A stretch of 64,000 bases of DNA from DT-110 sp964342305 (GCA_964342305.1 CAYFGK010000006.1:1-64000), one strand, 5' to 3'. Counted from the stretch's first letter, positions 24,912 to 34,242 are shown. Program-made: numbers and translations. The notes: generated by a model not told the origin, from the sequence alone.

Positions 24912-26195
24912 TTACTTCAGAATGTCTTTCCCGGGAAAAACGGCGGCTTCGGCCAGTTCTTCCTCGATGCGAAGCAACTGATTGTACTTAGCGACCCGGT
25001 CGGAACGCGACATGGATCCGGTTTTGATCTGACCGGTATTCAGGGCCACGGCCAGGTCGGCAATAGTGGTGTCTTCTGTTTCGCCGGAACGGTGGCTGAT
25101 CACCGAGGAGAAGGAAGCACGGGTAGCCATATCAACAGCCTCAATGGTCTCGGTTAAGGAACCGATCTGATTCACCTTGATCAGGATGGAGTTCGCACTC
25201 TTCTCCTCAATCCCCTTGGCCAGGCGCTTCGTATTCGTTACGAACAAATCGTCACCCACCAATTGGACCTTATCGCCGATGGCGGCCGTCAGATCCTGCC
25301 AACCCGACCAGTCGTCTTCGTCCAGGCCATCCTCAATGGAGAAGATAGGATACTTTTCGGTCCACTCTTTCCAGTAAGCGACCATTTCGGCCGAGGTCAG
25401 CTTGTCGCCGGTAGACTTATGGAAGTGGTACACTTTCTCGTCGGACAGGTAGAACTCGGAAGAAGCAGCGTCCATGGCGATCATGATCTGTTCGCCGGGC
25501 TTATAGCCAGCCTTTTCGATGGCCGTAAGTACCGTTTCAATAGCTTCCTGATTGGACTTGATGTTTGGTGCAAAACCACCCTCATCGCCAACGTTGGTGC
25601 TATAGCCGTTATCTTTCAATACTTTCTTCAGGTTGTGGAACACCTCGGCCCCCATCCGGATAGCTTCCGAAAAAGTTGGAGCACCCACCGGCATGATCAT
25701 AAATTCCTGAAAGTCGATGGAGTTATCGGCGTGTGACCCTCCGTTCAGAATGTTCATCATCGGTACGGGCAGGGTATTAGCCTTAACACCACCCAGGTAA
25801 CGATACAGTGGTTGGGCAGTAGCTTCGGCGGCAGCTTTGGCAGCAGCCAGTGATACACCGAGAATGGCGTTAGCTCCCAGTTTGGATTTGTTTTCGGTAC
25901 CGTCGAGTTTCAACAGCAGATTATCAATGTATACTTGTTCGAACACATCCAGACCGAGTAGTTCCTCAGCGATGGTATTGTTGACATTATCCACGGCTTT
26001 CAACACACCTTTGCCCAGGAATTGCTTGGGATCGCCATCGCGTAGTTCAACGGCTTCGTATTTTCCGGTGGAGGCTCCACTGGGTACAGCGGCACGCCCC
26101 ATGTATCCACTTTCGGTCAGGACATCCACCTCAATGGTAGGATTCCCCCGGGAGTCCAGGATTTGGCGGGCAGTTACATCGATAATTAAACTCAT
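24912..26195 (-). CDS. eno: Enolase
   Basis: 427 residues from the ATG at 26195 (MSLIIDVTARQIL), which matches the family N-terminus. The frame runs to 26267, but those 24 codons have no family match. It converts 2-phosphoglycerate to phosphoenolpyruvate in glycolysis. Visible are the SGASTGKYEAVELRD loop, GDEGGFAP with catalytic Glu, the catalytic Lys in ILIKVNQIGSLTET, and SHRSGETED. Own terminator downstream. Confidence 0.96.
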   Translation of the reverse strand: MSLIIDVTARQILDSRGNPTIEVDVLTESGYMGRAAVPSGASTGKYEAVELRDGDPKQFLGKGVLKAVDNVNNTIAEELLGLDVFEQVYIDNLLLKLDGTENKSKLGANAILGVSLAAAKAAAEATAQPLYRYLGGVKANTLPVPMMNILNGGSHADNSIDFQEFMIMPVGAPTFSEAIRMGAEVFHNLKKVLKDNGYSTNVGDEGGFAPNIKSNQEAIETVLTAIEKAGYKPGEQIMIAMDAASSEFYLSDEKVYHFHKSTGDKLTSAEMVAYWKEWTEKYPIFSIEDGLDEDDWSGWQDLTAAIGDKVQLVGDDLFVTNTKRLAKGIEEKSANSILIKVNQIGSLTETIEAVDMATRASFSSVISHRSGETEDTTIADLAVALNTGQIKTGSMSRSDRVAKYNQLLRIEEELAEAAVFPGKDILK

Positions 26196-26313
26196 AATCG
26201 ATAGGGATTTTAGAATTAGGTAGTATAGGTTCTTCGAATGTATTGGCGTGCTCATGGGCACACCCATCGCTCCAAATTACTAAGGCCTGACTTGGTCAGA
26301 TGTTCAGGAGCGA

Positions 26314-27417
26314 TTAATTCTCCATTAATTTTACGAAATCCCGGAACAGATATCGTGAATCGTGCGGTCCGGGACTAGCTTCCGGGTGGTACTGAACCGA
26401 GAACGCCGGCTTATCTTTTAAACGAATACCCTCAATGGTGTTATCGTTCAGGTTGATGTGCGTAATCTCCACCTTATCCATATTATCTTTTATGGCCTCG
26501 GGGCTTACGCCAAAACCGTGATTCTGGCTGGTGATCTCACAGTGGCCATTCAGCAGGTTCTTGACCGGATGATTGATCCCACGGTGACCGTGGTGCATCT
26601 TATAGGTTGGGATGTCGACGGCACGAGCCAGCAACTGGTGTCCCAGGCAGATACCAAAGAGGGGCTTATCTTCCTGCAGGATCTTCTTGGCCAAATCCAC
26701 GGCATAATCCATGGCGCCGGGGTCACCGGGACCGTTAGAGAGAAAGTACCCATCGGGATTGAAGGCTTGAAGTTCTTCCATTTCCGTATGAGCAGGAAAG
26801 ACTTTCACGAAAATGTCGCGATCGCGCATGCACTCCAGGATATATTGCTTAATGCCGTAATCCAGAGCTGCTACCCGAAAATCGGCATCTTCGTGCCCAA
26901 AGGTATAAGCCTCCTTAGTGCTCACCTGCGAAGCAAGTTCCAGACCGTCCATAGAAGGAGTTGCCGCCAGGCGTTCCTTGAGTGACTTAATATCGGTAGT
27001 CTCCGAAGAGATAATGGCATTCATAGCTCCCTTGCTGCGAATATGACGTACAATAGCACGCGTATCCACATCGGAAATACCGACCATTTGTTCTCCTTCA
27101 AAGTATTCCTGAATAGAATGGTCGGCCAATTGCCTGGAATAGGGAACGGTGAAGTTTTTGCAAACCAAACCAGCGATCTTAATGGATTTGGATTCAGACT
27201 CGCTGTTTTTTGCCCCGTAGTTACCGATATGGGCATTCGTCATAACCATGATCTGGCCATAATAAGAAGGATCTGTAAAGATCTCCTGGTAACCGGTCAT
27301 TCCCGTATTAAAACAGATCTCGCCGGTAGTAGTGCCAATCTTGCCTGCTGCCTGGCCGTGAAAGACCGTGCCATCCTCCAGCAGGAGTACGGCGGGTGTC
27401 TGGTTTACATCACTCAT
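26314..27417 (-). CDS. carA: Carbamoyl-phosphate synthase small subunit
   Basis: 367 residues. Glutaminase subunit that feeds ammonia to CarB for arginine and pyrimidine synthesis. The N-terminal domain has FNTGMTGYQEIFTDPSY; the class I amidotransferase domain has nucleophile Cys257 in FGICLGHQLLA and the His344/Glu346 pair in QYHPEASPGP. The motif HHGHRGINHPV is also present. carB is not in the window. Promoter box TATATTTG 39 bases upstream. Confidence 0.96.
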   Translation of the reverse strand: MSDVNQTPAVLLLEDGTVFHGQAAGKIGTTTGEICFNTGMTGYQEIFTDPSYYGQIMVMTNAHIGNYGAKNSESESKSIKIAGLVCKNFTVPYSRQLADHSIQEYFEGEQMVGISDVDTRAIVRHIRSKGAMNAIISSETTDIKSLKERLAATPSMDGLELASQVSTKEAYTFGHEDADFRVAALDYGIKQYILECMRDRDIFVKVFPAHTEMEELQAFNPDGYFLSNGPGDPGAMDYAVDLAKKILQEDKPLFGICLGHQLLARAVDIPTYKMHHGHRGINHPVKNLLNGHCEITSQNHGFGVSPEAIKDNMDKVEITHINLNDNTIEGIRLKDKPAFSVQYHPEASPGPHDSRYLFRDFVKLMEN

Positions 27418-27455
27418 ATTTGGAAGTGCTTATGTTGGGTCTGAATAAATTGGTG

Positions 27456-27463
27456 CAAATATA
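27456..27463 (-). promoter_or_regulatory. -7 box of carA (TATATTTG)
   Basis: A minus-strand TAnnTTTG match 39 bases before the carA ATG. No clear -33 element. Confidence 0.45.
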
Positions 27464-27520
27464 GGACAATCTGTTAAAAATGATCCCGTTTTGAGCAGGA
27501 ATCCACCTTGGGAGTGGGGC

Positions 27521-27557
27521 AAAAAAAATCCCGAAGTCTTGTTTCAGACTTCGGGAT
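27521..27557 (-). terminator. Terminator of the ribosomal superoperon
   Basis: ATCCCGAAGTCT and AGACTTCGGGAT form a perfect 12-bp stem with a 6-nt loop, followed on the minus strand by eight Us. It lies 46 bases after the rplQ stop and is the best rho-independent terminator in the window. Confidence 0.93.
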
Positions 27558-27603
27558 CGTTGATCGAACAGAACACAGACTTGGATCAGTCGTATATCCT
27601 GTG

Positions 27604-28104
27604 CTATTCTTCTTCCTCAGATTGGAGTGTCTGCTTGGTTTGTGTTGCAGCCGTATCGGTGCCGGTAGTGTTACCACCACGGCCACCACGACGACGACGG
27701 CGACGCCCGCCACCGGAACCGGTGCTTTTTCCACCCTGGTAGACATCGTTAAAGTCTACGAATTCAATCATAGCCATCTCAGCGCCATCACTTTTACGGA
27801 ATCCCGTGCGAATAACTCGGGTGTATCCGCCCGGACGGTCAGCAACAGCTTCGGCAATTGTTCCGAATAATTCGGTCACCGCTTCTTTATTGTGCAGGTA
27901 AGTGAATACAACCCGGCGAGAGTGGGTCGTATTAGCCTTCGATTTGGTTACCAGCGGTTCGATGTACTGACGCAGCGCTTTGGCTTTCGCCAAAGTAGTG
28001 GTAATGCGTTTGTGTTCGATCAGCGCTGAAGCCATGTTCCGCATCAATGCTTTGCGGTGGGCTGATTTACGCTTGAGGTGGTTAAATTTTTTACCGTGTC
28101 TCAT
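27604..28104 (-). CDS. rplQ: 50S ribosomal protein L17 with Arg/Gly-rich extension
   Basis: 166 residues. The first 120 are L17 (MRHGKKFNHLKRKSAHRKAL, ITTTLAKAKALR). About 45 more residues follow: GGG, six Arg in a row, GGRGGN, then a Thr/Gln stretch ending SEEEE. E. coli L17 has 127 residues, so the tail is an addition. It is last in the superoperon, as usual after rpoA, but a 160-base structured gap separates it from rpoA. Confidence 0.97.
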   Translation of the reverse strand: MRHGKKFNHLKRKSAHRKALMRNMASALIEHKRITTTLAKAKALRQYIEPLVTKSKANTTHSRRVVFTYLHNKEAVTELFGTIAEAVADRPGGYTRVIRTGFRKSDGAEMAMIEFVDFNDVYQGGKSTGSGGGRRRRRRGGRGGNTTGTDTAATQTKQTLQSEEEE

Positions 28105-28264
28105 GACAACAGAAGTTCATCGCAACACCTTCTACTGACTGCCCCGTGAAGGGGAATAAACAACTGGCGTGTTCAGTCGCAGTTAGTTATTGCCGGGTTT
28201 ATAAATGGAGCCCGCATGGCCAGTAATGCAGGCTCGAAATCGAAAGTCCCCCCGAGGGGACTTC
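28105..28264 (-). promoter_or_regulatory. Structured gap between rpoA and rplQ
   Basis: 160 bases with at least two inverted repeats: AAGTCCCC / GGGGACTT (28244-28263), touching the rpoA stop, and GAGCC / GGCTC (near 28208 and 28231). Other superoperon gaps are mostly 10-130 bases. It may attenuate or process the transcript before rplQ. Confidence 0.45.
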
Positions 28265-29263
28265 TTATTCTTCGTCTAATTTATACTTGGAGAGATCCAT
28301 CCCGAAGGTAAGACCTTTGTCCTGCAGTAACTCTTCGATCTCGACCAGTGACTTCTTACCGAAGTTCCGGAACTTGAGAAGTTCGTGTGTATCGTATTGC
28401 ACGAGTTCTGCCAGTGTATTGATCTTAGCTGCCTTCAGGCAGTTATACGCCCGTACCGACAGGTCGAGATCCTCCAGGGAGGTCTTGAGCAGTTTCCGCA
28501 TGTGCAGGATGTGCTCATCCACGATATTATCTTCCCGGCTGGAAGCATCATCAAAGGTGATATTCTCATCAGTGATCAGCATCAGGTGCTGGATCAGGAT
28601 GCGAGAGGCCTCTTTGATAGCTTCTTCGGGGTGAATGGTACCATCGGTCTTTACTTCGATGGTAAGTTTTTCATAGTCGGTTCGTTGTCCAACCCGCGTA
28701 TTCTCAATGTGGTAAGCCACATTCTTGATTGGCGTATAGATGGCATCCACCGGAATTACACCAATGGGAGCATCTTTGGGCAGGTTTTCGTCGGCAGGAA
28801 CGTAACCACGTCCTTTAGTGACCGTAAGCTCCACCTCCAGATTCACAAAAGGTTCCATGGTGCACAGCAGCAGGTCGGGATTCATGACCTTGAAGATGTT
28901 GGTGTGGGCTTCGATATCGCCGGCACGGAACTCTTCTTTACCACTAATGGTGAGGTAGATCTTCTCGTTGGTAACTTCCTCGTCGCTAATGACCTGCTTG
29001 AGGCGAACCTGTTTCAGGTTGAGGATGATTTCTACTACGTCTTCCACTACCCCACGGATGGTACCGAACTCGTGTTCAACACCGGCGATCCGAACGGCAG
29101 AAATAGCATGGCCTTCCAAAGAAGAAAGCAATACCCGACGCAATGAGTTACCGACGGTCTGCCCGAAACCAGGCTCCAACGGTTTGAATTCAAAAAGCCC
29201 TTCGAAGTCGTTGGCTTTTTGCATTACGATCTTATCGGGCTTTTGGAAATTTAGAATGCTCAT
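28265..29263 (-). CDS. rpoA: DNA-directed RNA polymerase subunit alpha
   Basis: 332 residues. The N-terminal assembly domain includes EPGFGQTVGNSLRRVLLSS and GYVPADEN; the C-terminal domain has LDLSVRAYNCLKAAKINTLAELV and KFRNFGKKSLVEIEELL, the helix-hairpin-helix that binds UP-element DNA. Alpha dimerises to start polymerase assembly. It lies between rpsD and rplQ as in other bacteria, with a terminator-like hairpin just upstream (29329-29362). Confidence 0.97.
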   Translation of the reverse strand: MSILNFQKPDKIVMQKANDFEGLFEFKPLEPGFGQTVGNSLRRVLLSSLEGHAISAVRIAGVEHEFGTIRGVVEDVVEIILNLKQVRLKQVISDEEVTNEKIYLTISGKEEFRAGDIEAHTNIFKVMNPDLLLCTMEPFVNLEVELTVTKGRGYVPADENLPKDAPIGVIPVDAIYTPIKNVAYHIENTRVGQRTDYEKLTIEVKTDGTIHPEEAIKEASRILIQHLMLITDENITFDDASSREDNIVDEHILHMRKLLKTSLEDLDLSVRAYNCLKAAKINTLAELVQYDTHELLKFRNFGKKSLVEIEELLQDKGLTFGMDLSKYKLDEE

Positions 29264-29328
29264 ATAGTTGCAATAAGACTTTTAAGAAAAACAGCGTCGA
29301 CCAAAACAGTCTGTCAGATACAAAACAA

Positions 29329-29362
29329 GGTTTTGGCTGCCACTGACGTGGCTGCCAAAACC
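29329..29362 (-). terminator. Terminator-like hairpin between rpsD and rpoA
   Basis: Arms 29329-29343 and 29348-29362 pair over 15 positions with one mismatch and a 4-nt loop. On the minus strand it is followed by TTGTTTTG. It sits inside the superoperon, so it could lower polymerase flow into rpoA or protect the 3' end of the upstream message. Confidence 0.6.
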
Positions 29363-29384
29363 GAATAAACAACGTACCAGCTAA

Positions 29385-29996
29385 TTATTTCGAGTACAAC
29401 TCGACGATCAGCTGCTCGTTGATCTTTTCCGGAATCGCATCGCGCTCCGGCATCTCGAGGAAAACGCCTTCTTTCTTATCTGCGTTGAACTCGAGCCATT
29501 GGTATTTACGAACATCGGATTTGCTACCGATGCTATCGTTAATCACTTCCATTCCCTGTGATTTGCCGCGAACACCGACAACATCACCGGCACGCAACTG
29601 GCAGGAAGGAATGTTGGTTACAATTCCATTCACCGTAATGTGACGGTGGGTTACCAGCTGACGGGCTGCGCGGCGGGTAGGTGCGATGCCCATACGGAAA
29701 ACCACGTTATCCAGACGTGCTTCCAGCATTTGCAACAGGATCTCACCCGTAACGCCTGACTTGCGGTTGGCTGCTTCGAAGAGGTTGCGGAACTGACGCT
29801 CAAGCACCCCGTAAGTATACTTTGCTTTTTGCTTTTCCTGCAACTGAAGCGCATAATCCGACTTCTGGCGACGACGACGGGTATTTCCGTGTTGCCCCGG
29901 AGGGTATTTACGCTTTTCGAAGGACTTATCGTATCCGTAGATCGATTCTCCGAACGATCTCGATTTTTTTGTCTTTGGACCTGTATATCTCGCCAT
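29385..29996 (-). CDS. rpsD: 30S ribosomal protein S4
   Basis: 203 residues. Primary 16S rRNA-binding protein. MARYTGPKTKKSRSFGESIYG is a typical Bacteroidota start; the S4 RNA-binding domain includes NVVFRMGIAPTRRAARQLVTHRHITVNG. Zinc-free form, since the N-terminal cysteine cluster of some S4 proteins is absent. It follows rpsK by 23 bases. Confidence 0.97.
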   Translation of the reverse strand: MARYTGPKTKKSRSFGESIYGYDKSFEKRKYPPGQHGNTRRRRQKSDYALQLQEKQKAKYTYGVLERQFRNLFEAANRKSGVTGEILLQMLEARLDNVVFRMGIAPTRRAARQLVTHRHITVNGIVTNIPSCQLRAGDVVGVRGKSQGMEVINDSIGSKSDVRKYQWLEFNADKKEGVFLEMPERDAIPEKINEQLIVELYSK

Positions 29997-30019
29997 TACT
30001 TACCTTTGTTTTCTGATGA

Positions 30020-30406
30020 TTATACGCGACGGCGCTTAGGTGGACGGCAGCCGTTGTGCGGAATCGGGGTCACGTCTTTGATCTTCGTGATCTTGATACC
30101 GGATGAATCCAGAGCGCGGATAGCCGCCTCCCGACCGGAACCAGGACCTTTCACAAACACCTCAGCGGTGCGCAGACCAGCATCGTATGCAACCTTGGCG
30201 GCATCACCGGCAGCTACCTGAGCTGCGTAAGGTGTGTTTTTCTTTGACCCACGGAAACCAGCTTTACCAGCCGAACCCCAGGAAATAACCATACCCTGCT
30301 TATTAGTCAGGGTAACAATGATATTGTTGAAGGTGGCCTGTACGTAAGCGTATCCCTCAGGATCCACCTTGACATTTCTTTTTTTGACTTTTTTTCCCTT
30401 AGCCAT
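30020..30406 (-). CDS. rpsK: 30S ribosomal protein S11
   Basis: 128 residues. Platform protein of the small subunit. Family motifs ATFNNIIVTLTNKQGMVISW, GAAGKAGFRG-like SAGKAGFRGSKKNTPYAAQ and the C-terminal TPIPHNGCRPPKRRRV are present. Order rpsM-rpsK-rpsD-rpoA is conserved. Confidence 0.97.
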   Translation of the reverse strand: MAKGKKVKKRNVKVDPEGYAYVQATFNNIIVTLTNKQGMVISWGSAGKAGFRGSKKNTPYAAQVAAGDAAKVAYDAGLRTAEVFVKGPGSGREAAIRALDSSGIKITKIKDVTPIPHNGCRPPKRRRV

Positions 30407-30461
30407 ACTACTTTTATTGACGTATGAAGTGCATTGGAATAATTGGCGGCAGCAGCCTCAA

Positions 30462-30839
30462 TTATTTCGTAGCCTTCTTCTTGTTCGCAACTGTTTTCTT
30501 TCTACCCTTACGCGTACGGGCGTTGGTCTGCGTACGCTGTCCGCGCAGAGGCAAGCCTTTACGGTGACGAACACCGCGGTAACAACCAATATCCATCAAA
30601 CGCTTGATGTTGGTCTGTACCTCTGTTCGCAATTCACCTTCAACCGTGTATTCATTCGTCAGGATATTGGAGATCTCACGAATGTTGTCATCCGTCCAAT
30701 CCTGGACTTTAGTACTCTCATCAATCTCGGCTTTCGCCAAAATCTGTTGTGCGCGGGAAGGGCCGATGCCGTAAATATAGGTCAGGCTAACGACGCCACG
30801 CTTATTCCTAGGTAAATCTACACCTGCTATACGAGCCAT
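30462..30839 (-). CDS. rpsM: 30S ribosomal protein S13
   Basis: 125 residues. Head protein contacting L5 and the P-site tRNA. MARIAGVDLPRNKRGVVSL and RGVRHRKGLPLRGQRTQTNAR are diagnostic; the Lys-rich tail is normal. It follows rpmJ by 41 bases. Confidence 0.97.
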   Translation of the reverse strand: MARIAGVDLPRNKRGVVSLTYIYGIGPSRAQQILAKAEIDESTKVQDWTDDNIREISNILTNEYTVEGELRTEVQTNIKRLMDIGCYRGVRHRKGLPLRGQRTQTNARTRKGRKKTVANKKKATK

Positions 30840-30880
30840 AGAAAATGCTAATTTTTGTGGTTATAGACCGCTTCGCGATC

Positions 30881-30997
30881 TTAGCCCTGACGCTGCTTCA
30901 GCTTCGGGTTCTTTTTATTAATGATGTAAATCTTTCCTTTGCGACGAACGATCTTGCAATCCACAGAACGTTTCTTCACGGATGCTCTGACTTTCAT
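30881..30997 (-). CDS. rpmJ: 50S ribosomal protein L36, zinc-free type
   Basis: 38 residues, MKVRASVKKRSVDCKIVRRK to NPKLKQRQG, TAA at 30881-30883. It lies between infA and rpsM, the standard place. Only Cys14 of the usual Cys-Cys-Cys-His zinc site remains; the other ligands are Ser, Asn/Lys and Leu. This is therefore the zinc-independent paralogue type (C-minus), used when zinc is scarce in species that have both. Confidence 0.95.
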   Translation of the reverse strand: MKVRASVKKRSVDCKIVRRKGKIYIINKKNPKLKQRQG

Positions 30998-31125
30998 TAT
31001 GTTTCCGTTTGCGGGACGGGCCATCCAACTGATCTTGGAGCGGGCTACACGTTCCCAAATTCAACAAAATATGAGCCGGCACCCAGTCGGAGCCAGCGAA
31101 ACATCCCGGTGGGATGCGCAAATGC

Positions 31126-31344
31126 TTATTTGTAACGATACGTGATTCGACCCCGCGATAAATCGTAGGGTGACATCTCAACTGCTACCTTATCACCAGG
31201 CAGAATCCGGATGTAATTCATCCGCATCTTACCGGAAATAGTAGCAACAATTTCGTGATCATTTTCCAGACGTACCCGGAACATAGCATTCGACAATGCT
31301 TCCTCAATGATACCGTCCTGTTTGATCAGATTTTTCTTCGACAT
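31126..31344 (-). CDS. infA: Translation initiation factor IF-1
   Basis: 72 residues, normal length. OB-fold protein blocking the A site during initiation: IKQDGIIEEALSNAMFRVRL, GKMRMNYIRILPGDKV and LSRGRITYRYK. A promoter box just upstream (31363-31370) may start a separate infA-rpmJ-rpsM-rpsK-rpsD-rpoA-rplQ transcript. Confidence 0.97.
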   Translation of the reverse strand: MSKKNLIKQDGIIEEALSNAMFRVRLENDHEIVATISGKMRMNYIRILPGDKVAVEMSPYDLSRGRITYRYK

Positions 31345-31362
31345 AACTCAATTTTCGGAGTG

Positions 31363-31370
31363 CAAAGATA
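31363..31370 (-). promoter_or_regulatory. Internal promoter box before infA (TATCTTTG)
   Basis: A minus-strand TAnnTTTG match 19 bases before the infA ATG. A TTTG lies 14 bases further upstream (31388-31385), shorter than the usual spacing. The map-infA gap (76 bases) is one of the wider ones, which fits an internal promoter. Confidence 0.45.
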
Positions 31371-31420
31371 GATAAAATTATAGACAAATGCCTAACTGAA
31401 ACCCGAAAAACTATTGCCAC

Positions 31421-32242
31421 CTAGGCATTTACCGTCTTCAAGGCTACCTCCCGGACATTCGGGTTATTCCGGATGGCCGCTTCAATGAGGCTGTGATCCG
31501 AAAGGATATCGGCTTTATCCTTTTGAACAGCTACGGTGTGCTCGTAGTGAGCTGAAGGTTTCAGATCCTTGGCGCGAACGGTCCAGCCATCTTTCGATGT
31601 GCGAACCTCTTTACGTCCAAGATTAACCATCGGCTCGATGGCAATTGTCAGGCCGTCCTTAAGCAGGGTACCACGCCCCCGCTTGCCAAAGTTGGGCACC
31701 TGTGGATCTTCGTGCAATTCGCGGCCGATACCGTGTCCGACCAGATCGCGTACAACCCCGTAGCCGTGCTCACGTTCCACGTAGTGCTGAATAGCATGGC
31801 CGATATCACCCAGCCGGTTGCCGGCAACTGCCTGCTCGATACCCAGATACAAGGACGTATTAGTGACCCGGCACAGTTCCATCACGTCTTCCGAAACCTC
31901 TCCCAAGGGAAACGTAAAGGCACTGTCGCCAAAAAAACCATTCATGAACACACCACAATCAACGGAAACTATATCGCCATCCTCAAAGACCTGGTCGGCT
32001 GTGGGTATACCGTGTACCACGTGTTCGTTAACCGAAACACAAAGCGTAGCCGGAAAACCGTAGAGTCCCTTGAAACCGGGCTTAGCGCCGTGGTCAAGAA
32101 TGACCTGCTCGGCGGCCTCGTCAATCTCTTTACCCGAAATACCGGGACGGATCAGTCGTCCTACTTCAGCCAGGGCCTGGCAAACCAACAGGCAGCTTTG
32201 GCGGATGTATTCAATCTCTTCTTCCGTCTTGTAATAAATCAT
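31421..32242 (-). CDS. map: Methionine aminopeptidase, type I
   Basis: 273 residues. Removes the initiator Met from nascent proteins. The dimetal site shows in VNEHVVHGIP (His), VSVDCGVFMNGFFGDSAFTF (two Asp), GHGIGRELHEDPQVPNFG (His) and TIAIEPMVNLG plus HYEHTVAV (two Glu). Starts at the ATG at 32242. Placed after secY, as in many Bacteroidota and Firmicutes. Confidence 0.96.
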   Translation of the reverse strand: MIYYKTEEEIEYIRQSCLLVCQALAEVGRLIRPGISGKEIDEAAEQVILDHGAKPGFKGLYGFPATLCVSVNEHVVHGIPTADQVFEDGDIVSVDCGVFMNGFFGDSAFTFPLGEVSEDVMELCRVTNTSLYLGIEQAVAGNRLGDIGHAIQHYVEREHGYGVVRDLVGHGIGRELHEDPQVPNFGKRGRGTLLKDGLTIAIEPMVNLGRKEVRTSKDGWTVRAKDLKPSAHYEHTVAVQKDKADILSDHSLIEAAIRNNPNVREVALKTVNA

Positions 32243-32421
32243 TGTGTGCCTCTTTTATCATATCCAACAACCGGTTCCTTCAACAGGTTGTATGTACTCC
32301 GTTACACGCAATATGAGACCTCAGCAACCGATGTGCTGACGTCTCATATGTGCGTAGGCCCTGAAGGGCGTATCATTCCCGGACCGGAATTGTATCCGGA
32401 TCCGTTCGTATTTCAGTATTT

Positions 32422-33786
32422 CTACATATTGGCACCGATGCCCTGTACCCGGCTACGACCTTGCAGGCGTCCCGATTTTACCAGACCATCGTAGCGACGC
32501 ATCAACAGGTGGCTCTCAATCTGCTGCAGCGTATCGAGTACCACTGCCACCAGGATCAACAGCGAAGTTCCGCCGAAGAACATGGCAAACACACGGTTCA
32601 CACCGAAAGCTACGGCAAAGGCCGGCAGAATAGCGATCAATCCGAGAAAAACAGAACCCGGAAGGGTGATCCGGCTGGTAACGGCATCGATAAAGTCAGC
32701 CGTTGGCTTACCGGGTTTTACCCCGGGAATAAAGGCATTCTGACGTTTCAGGTAATCAGCGTAATTCTGCGGGTTTACCAGCAGAGCGGTATACACGTAG
32801 GTAAAGATTACCACCAGCAGGAAGTAGATCGCATTGTACGGTGCGGTGAACGGGTCGTTCAGTGCACGCAAGATCGGACTGGCAGCAACTGCGCCATCCT
32901 GGGTTACGAATTGAGCTACCGTTGCCGGCAAAAACATCAGAGCCTGCGCAAAGATGATCGGCATTACCCCGGAAGCATTAACCTTCAGAGGAATGTAGTC
33001 GCGCACACCAGCCTGTGGAAGACTGCTGCTGCCGCGTCCGACCATACGCTTGGCAAACTGAATGGGAATCCGGCGAACACCCTGTACGATCAGCACCGTA
33101 GCCATTACAATAGCGAACAGCATGGCCATTTCCAGAACGAATACCAGCAGGCGACCGTTACCGATCTGAGACTGGAATTCGAAGGCTAAAGCTTGTGGTA
33201 AGGTTGCGATGATACCAACGGTGATCAACAAAGACACACCGTTTCCGATTCCCCGGTCCGTAATCCGCTCACCCAGCCACATGGCGAAAACAGTACCCGC
33301 CGAAAGGATGATGATATTGGAAAACCAGAAAATACCCTGAGGAATAGACGGATCAACAGCACCCATGGTATTAACGTACGTCAGGTAACCACCACCCTGT
33401 ACCAGGGTAATTGCCACGGTCAACAAACGAGTGATCTGTCCGATCTTCTTTCGGCCCGACTCCCCTTCTTTCTGTTGAAGACGTTGGAAGTAAGGTACCG
33501 CAAAACCCAAGAGCTGGATGATGATCGAAGCTGTAATGTAGGGCATAATACCCAGGGCAAATACAGCTGCGTTCGAGAAGGCACCACCAGTAAATGCATT
33601 GATCAGGCTGAGCAGATCATTAGAACTGTTGGCCGCTTGCTGTTTGAGAACAGAAGGAATAACGCCAGGAAGTACCACATAGCTACCAAAACGGTAGACT
33701 AGCAGGATACCCAGAGTAAAAATGATCCGATTGCGCAGCTCTTTAATACTCCAAATGTTCTGCAACGTAGTGATGAACTTCTTCAT
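32422..33786 (-). CDS. secY: Protein translocase subunit SecY
   Basis: 454 residues with ten TM helices. Central pore of the general secretion channel, the route by which type IX cargo first leaves the cytoplasm. Visible family blocks are LGIMPYITASIIIQLL, GVSLLITVGIIATLP and the C-terminal LLMRRYDGLVKSGRLQGR. It follows rplO by 9 bases. A 179-base gap follows before map, with no clear terminator. Confidence 0.97.
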   Translation of the reverse strand: MKKFITTLQNIWSIKELRNRIIFTLGILLVYRFGSYVVLPGVIPSVLKQQAANSSNDLLSLINAFTGGAFSNAAVFALGIMPYITASIIIQLLGFAVPYFQRLQQKEGESGRKKIGQITRLLTVAITLVQGGGYLTYVNTMGAVDPSIPQGIFWFSNIIILSAGTVFAMWLGERITDRGIGNGVSLLITVGIIATLPQALAFEFQSQIGNGRLLVFVLEMAMLFAIVMATVLIVQGVRRIPIQFAKRMVGRGSSSLPQAGVRDYIPLKVNASGVMPIIFAQALMFLPATVAQFVTQDGAVAASPILRALNDPFTAPYNAIYFLLVVIFTYVYTALLVNPQNYADYLKRQNAFIPGVKPGKPTADFIDAVTSRITLPGSVFLGLIAILPAFAVAFGVNRVFAMFFGGTSLLILVAVVLDTLQQIESHLLMRRYDGLVKSGRLQGRSRVQGIGANM

Positions 33787-33795
33787 AGTTCGAGT

Positions 33796-34242
33796 TTATA
33801 CGAGATTAACACTTCCGCCTGCTTTCTCTACAGCCTCCTTGGCACTGGCAGAAACGGCATTTACAGTCAAATCGACTTTGGTGGTCAGTTCACCACGGCC
33901 CAGAACTTTTACCGTTTGGTTCCGACGAATCAAACCGTGTTCGCGAAGGGCTTCCAGGTCGATTTTATTCAGTTTGTATTTATCAGCAATCGCTTGGATC
34001 TGTTCCAGGTTTAGTGGAACGTGCTTAACGCGATTGGGGTTTTTGAACCCTACTTTAGGCAAACGCATCTGCAGGGGCATCTGACCACCTTCAAAGTTGC
34101 GTTTGATCTTATAGCCCGAGCGTGATTTTGCTCCCTTGTGTCCACGGGTAGCAGTACCACCGTGACCAGAACCCTGGCCACGCGCGATGCGTTTTTTACC
34201 TTTAGTGGAGCCCGCAGCAGGCTTGAGGTTATGCAATTTCAT
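33796..34242 (-). CDS. rplO: 50S ribosomal protein L15
   Basis: 148 residues. Start MKLHNLKPAAGSTKGKKRIA and the glycine-rich GSGHGGTATRGHKGAKSRSG stretch are typical. Late-assembling large-subunit protein. Coupled to secY, which starts 9 bases after its stop. Confidence 0.97.
   Translation of the reverse strand: MKLHNLKPAAGSTKGKKRIARGQGSGHGGTATRGHKGAKSRSGYKIKRNFEGGQMPLQMRLPKVGFKNPNRVKHVPLNLEQIQAIADKYKLNKIDLEALREHGLIRRNQTVKVLGRGELTTKVDLTVNAVSASAKEAVEKAGGSVNLV

Noticed and set aside
26196..26267. Earlier start for enolase
   Set aside because: The family N-terminus begins exactly at the ATG at 26195.
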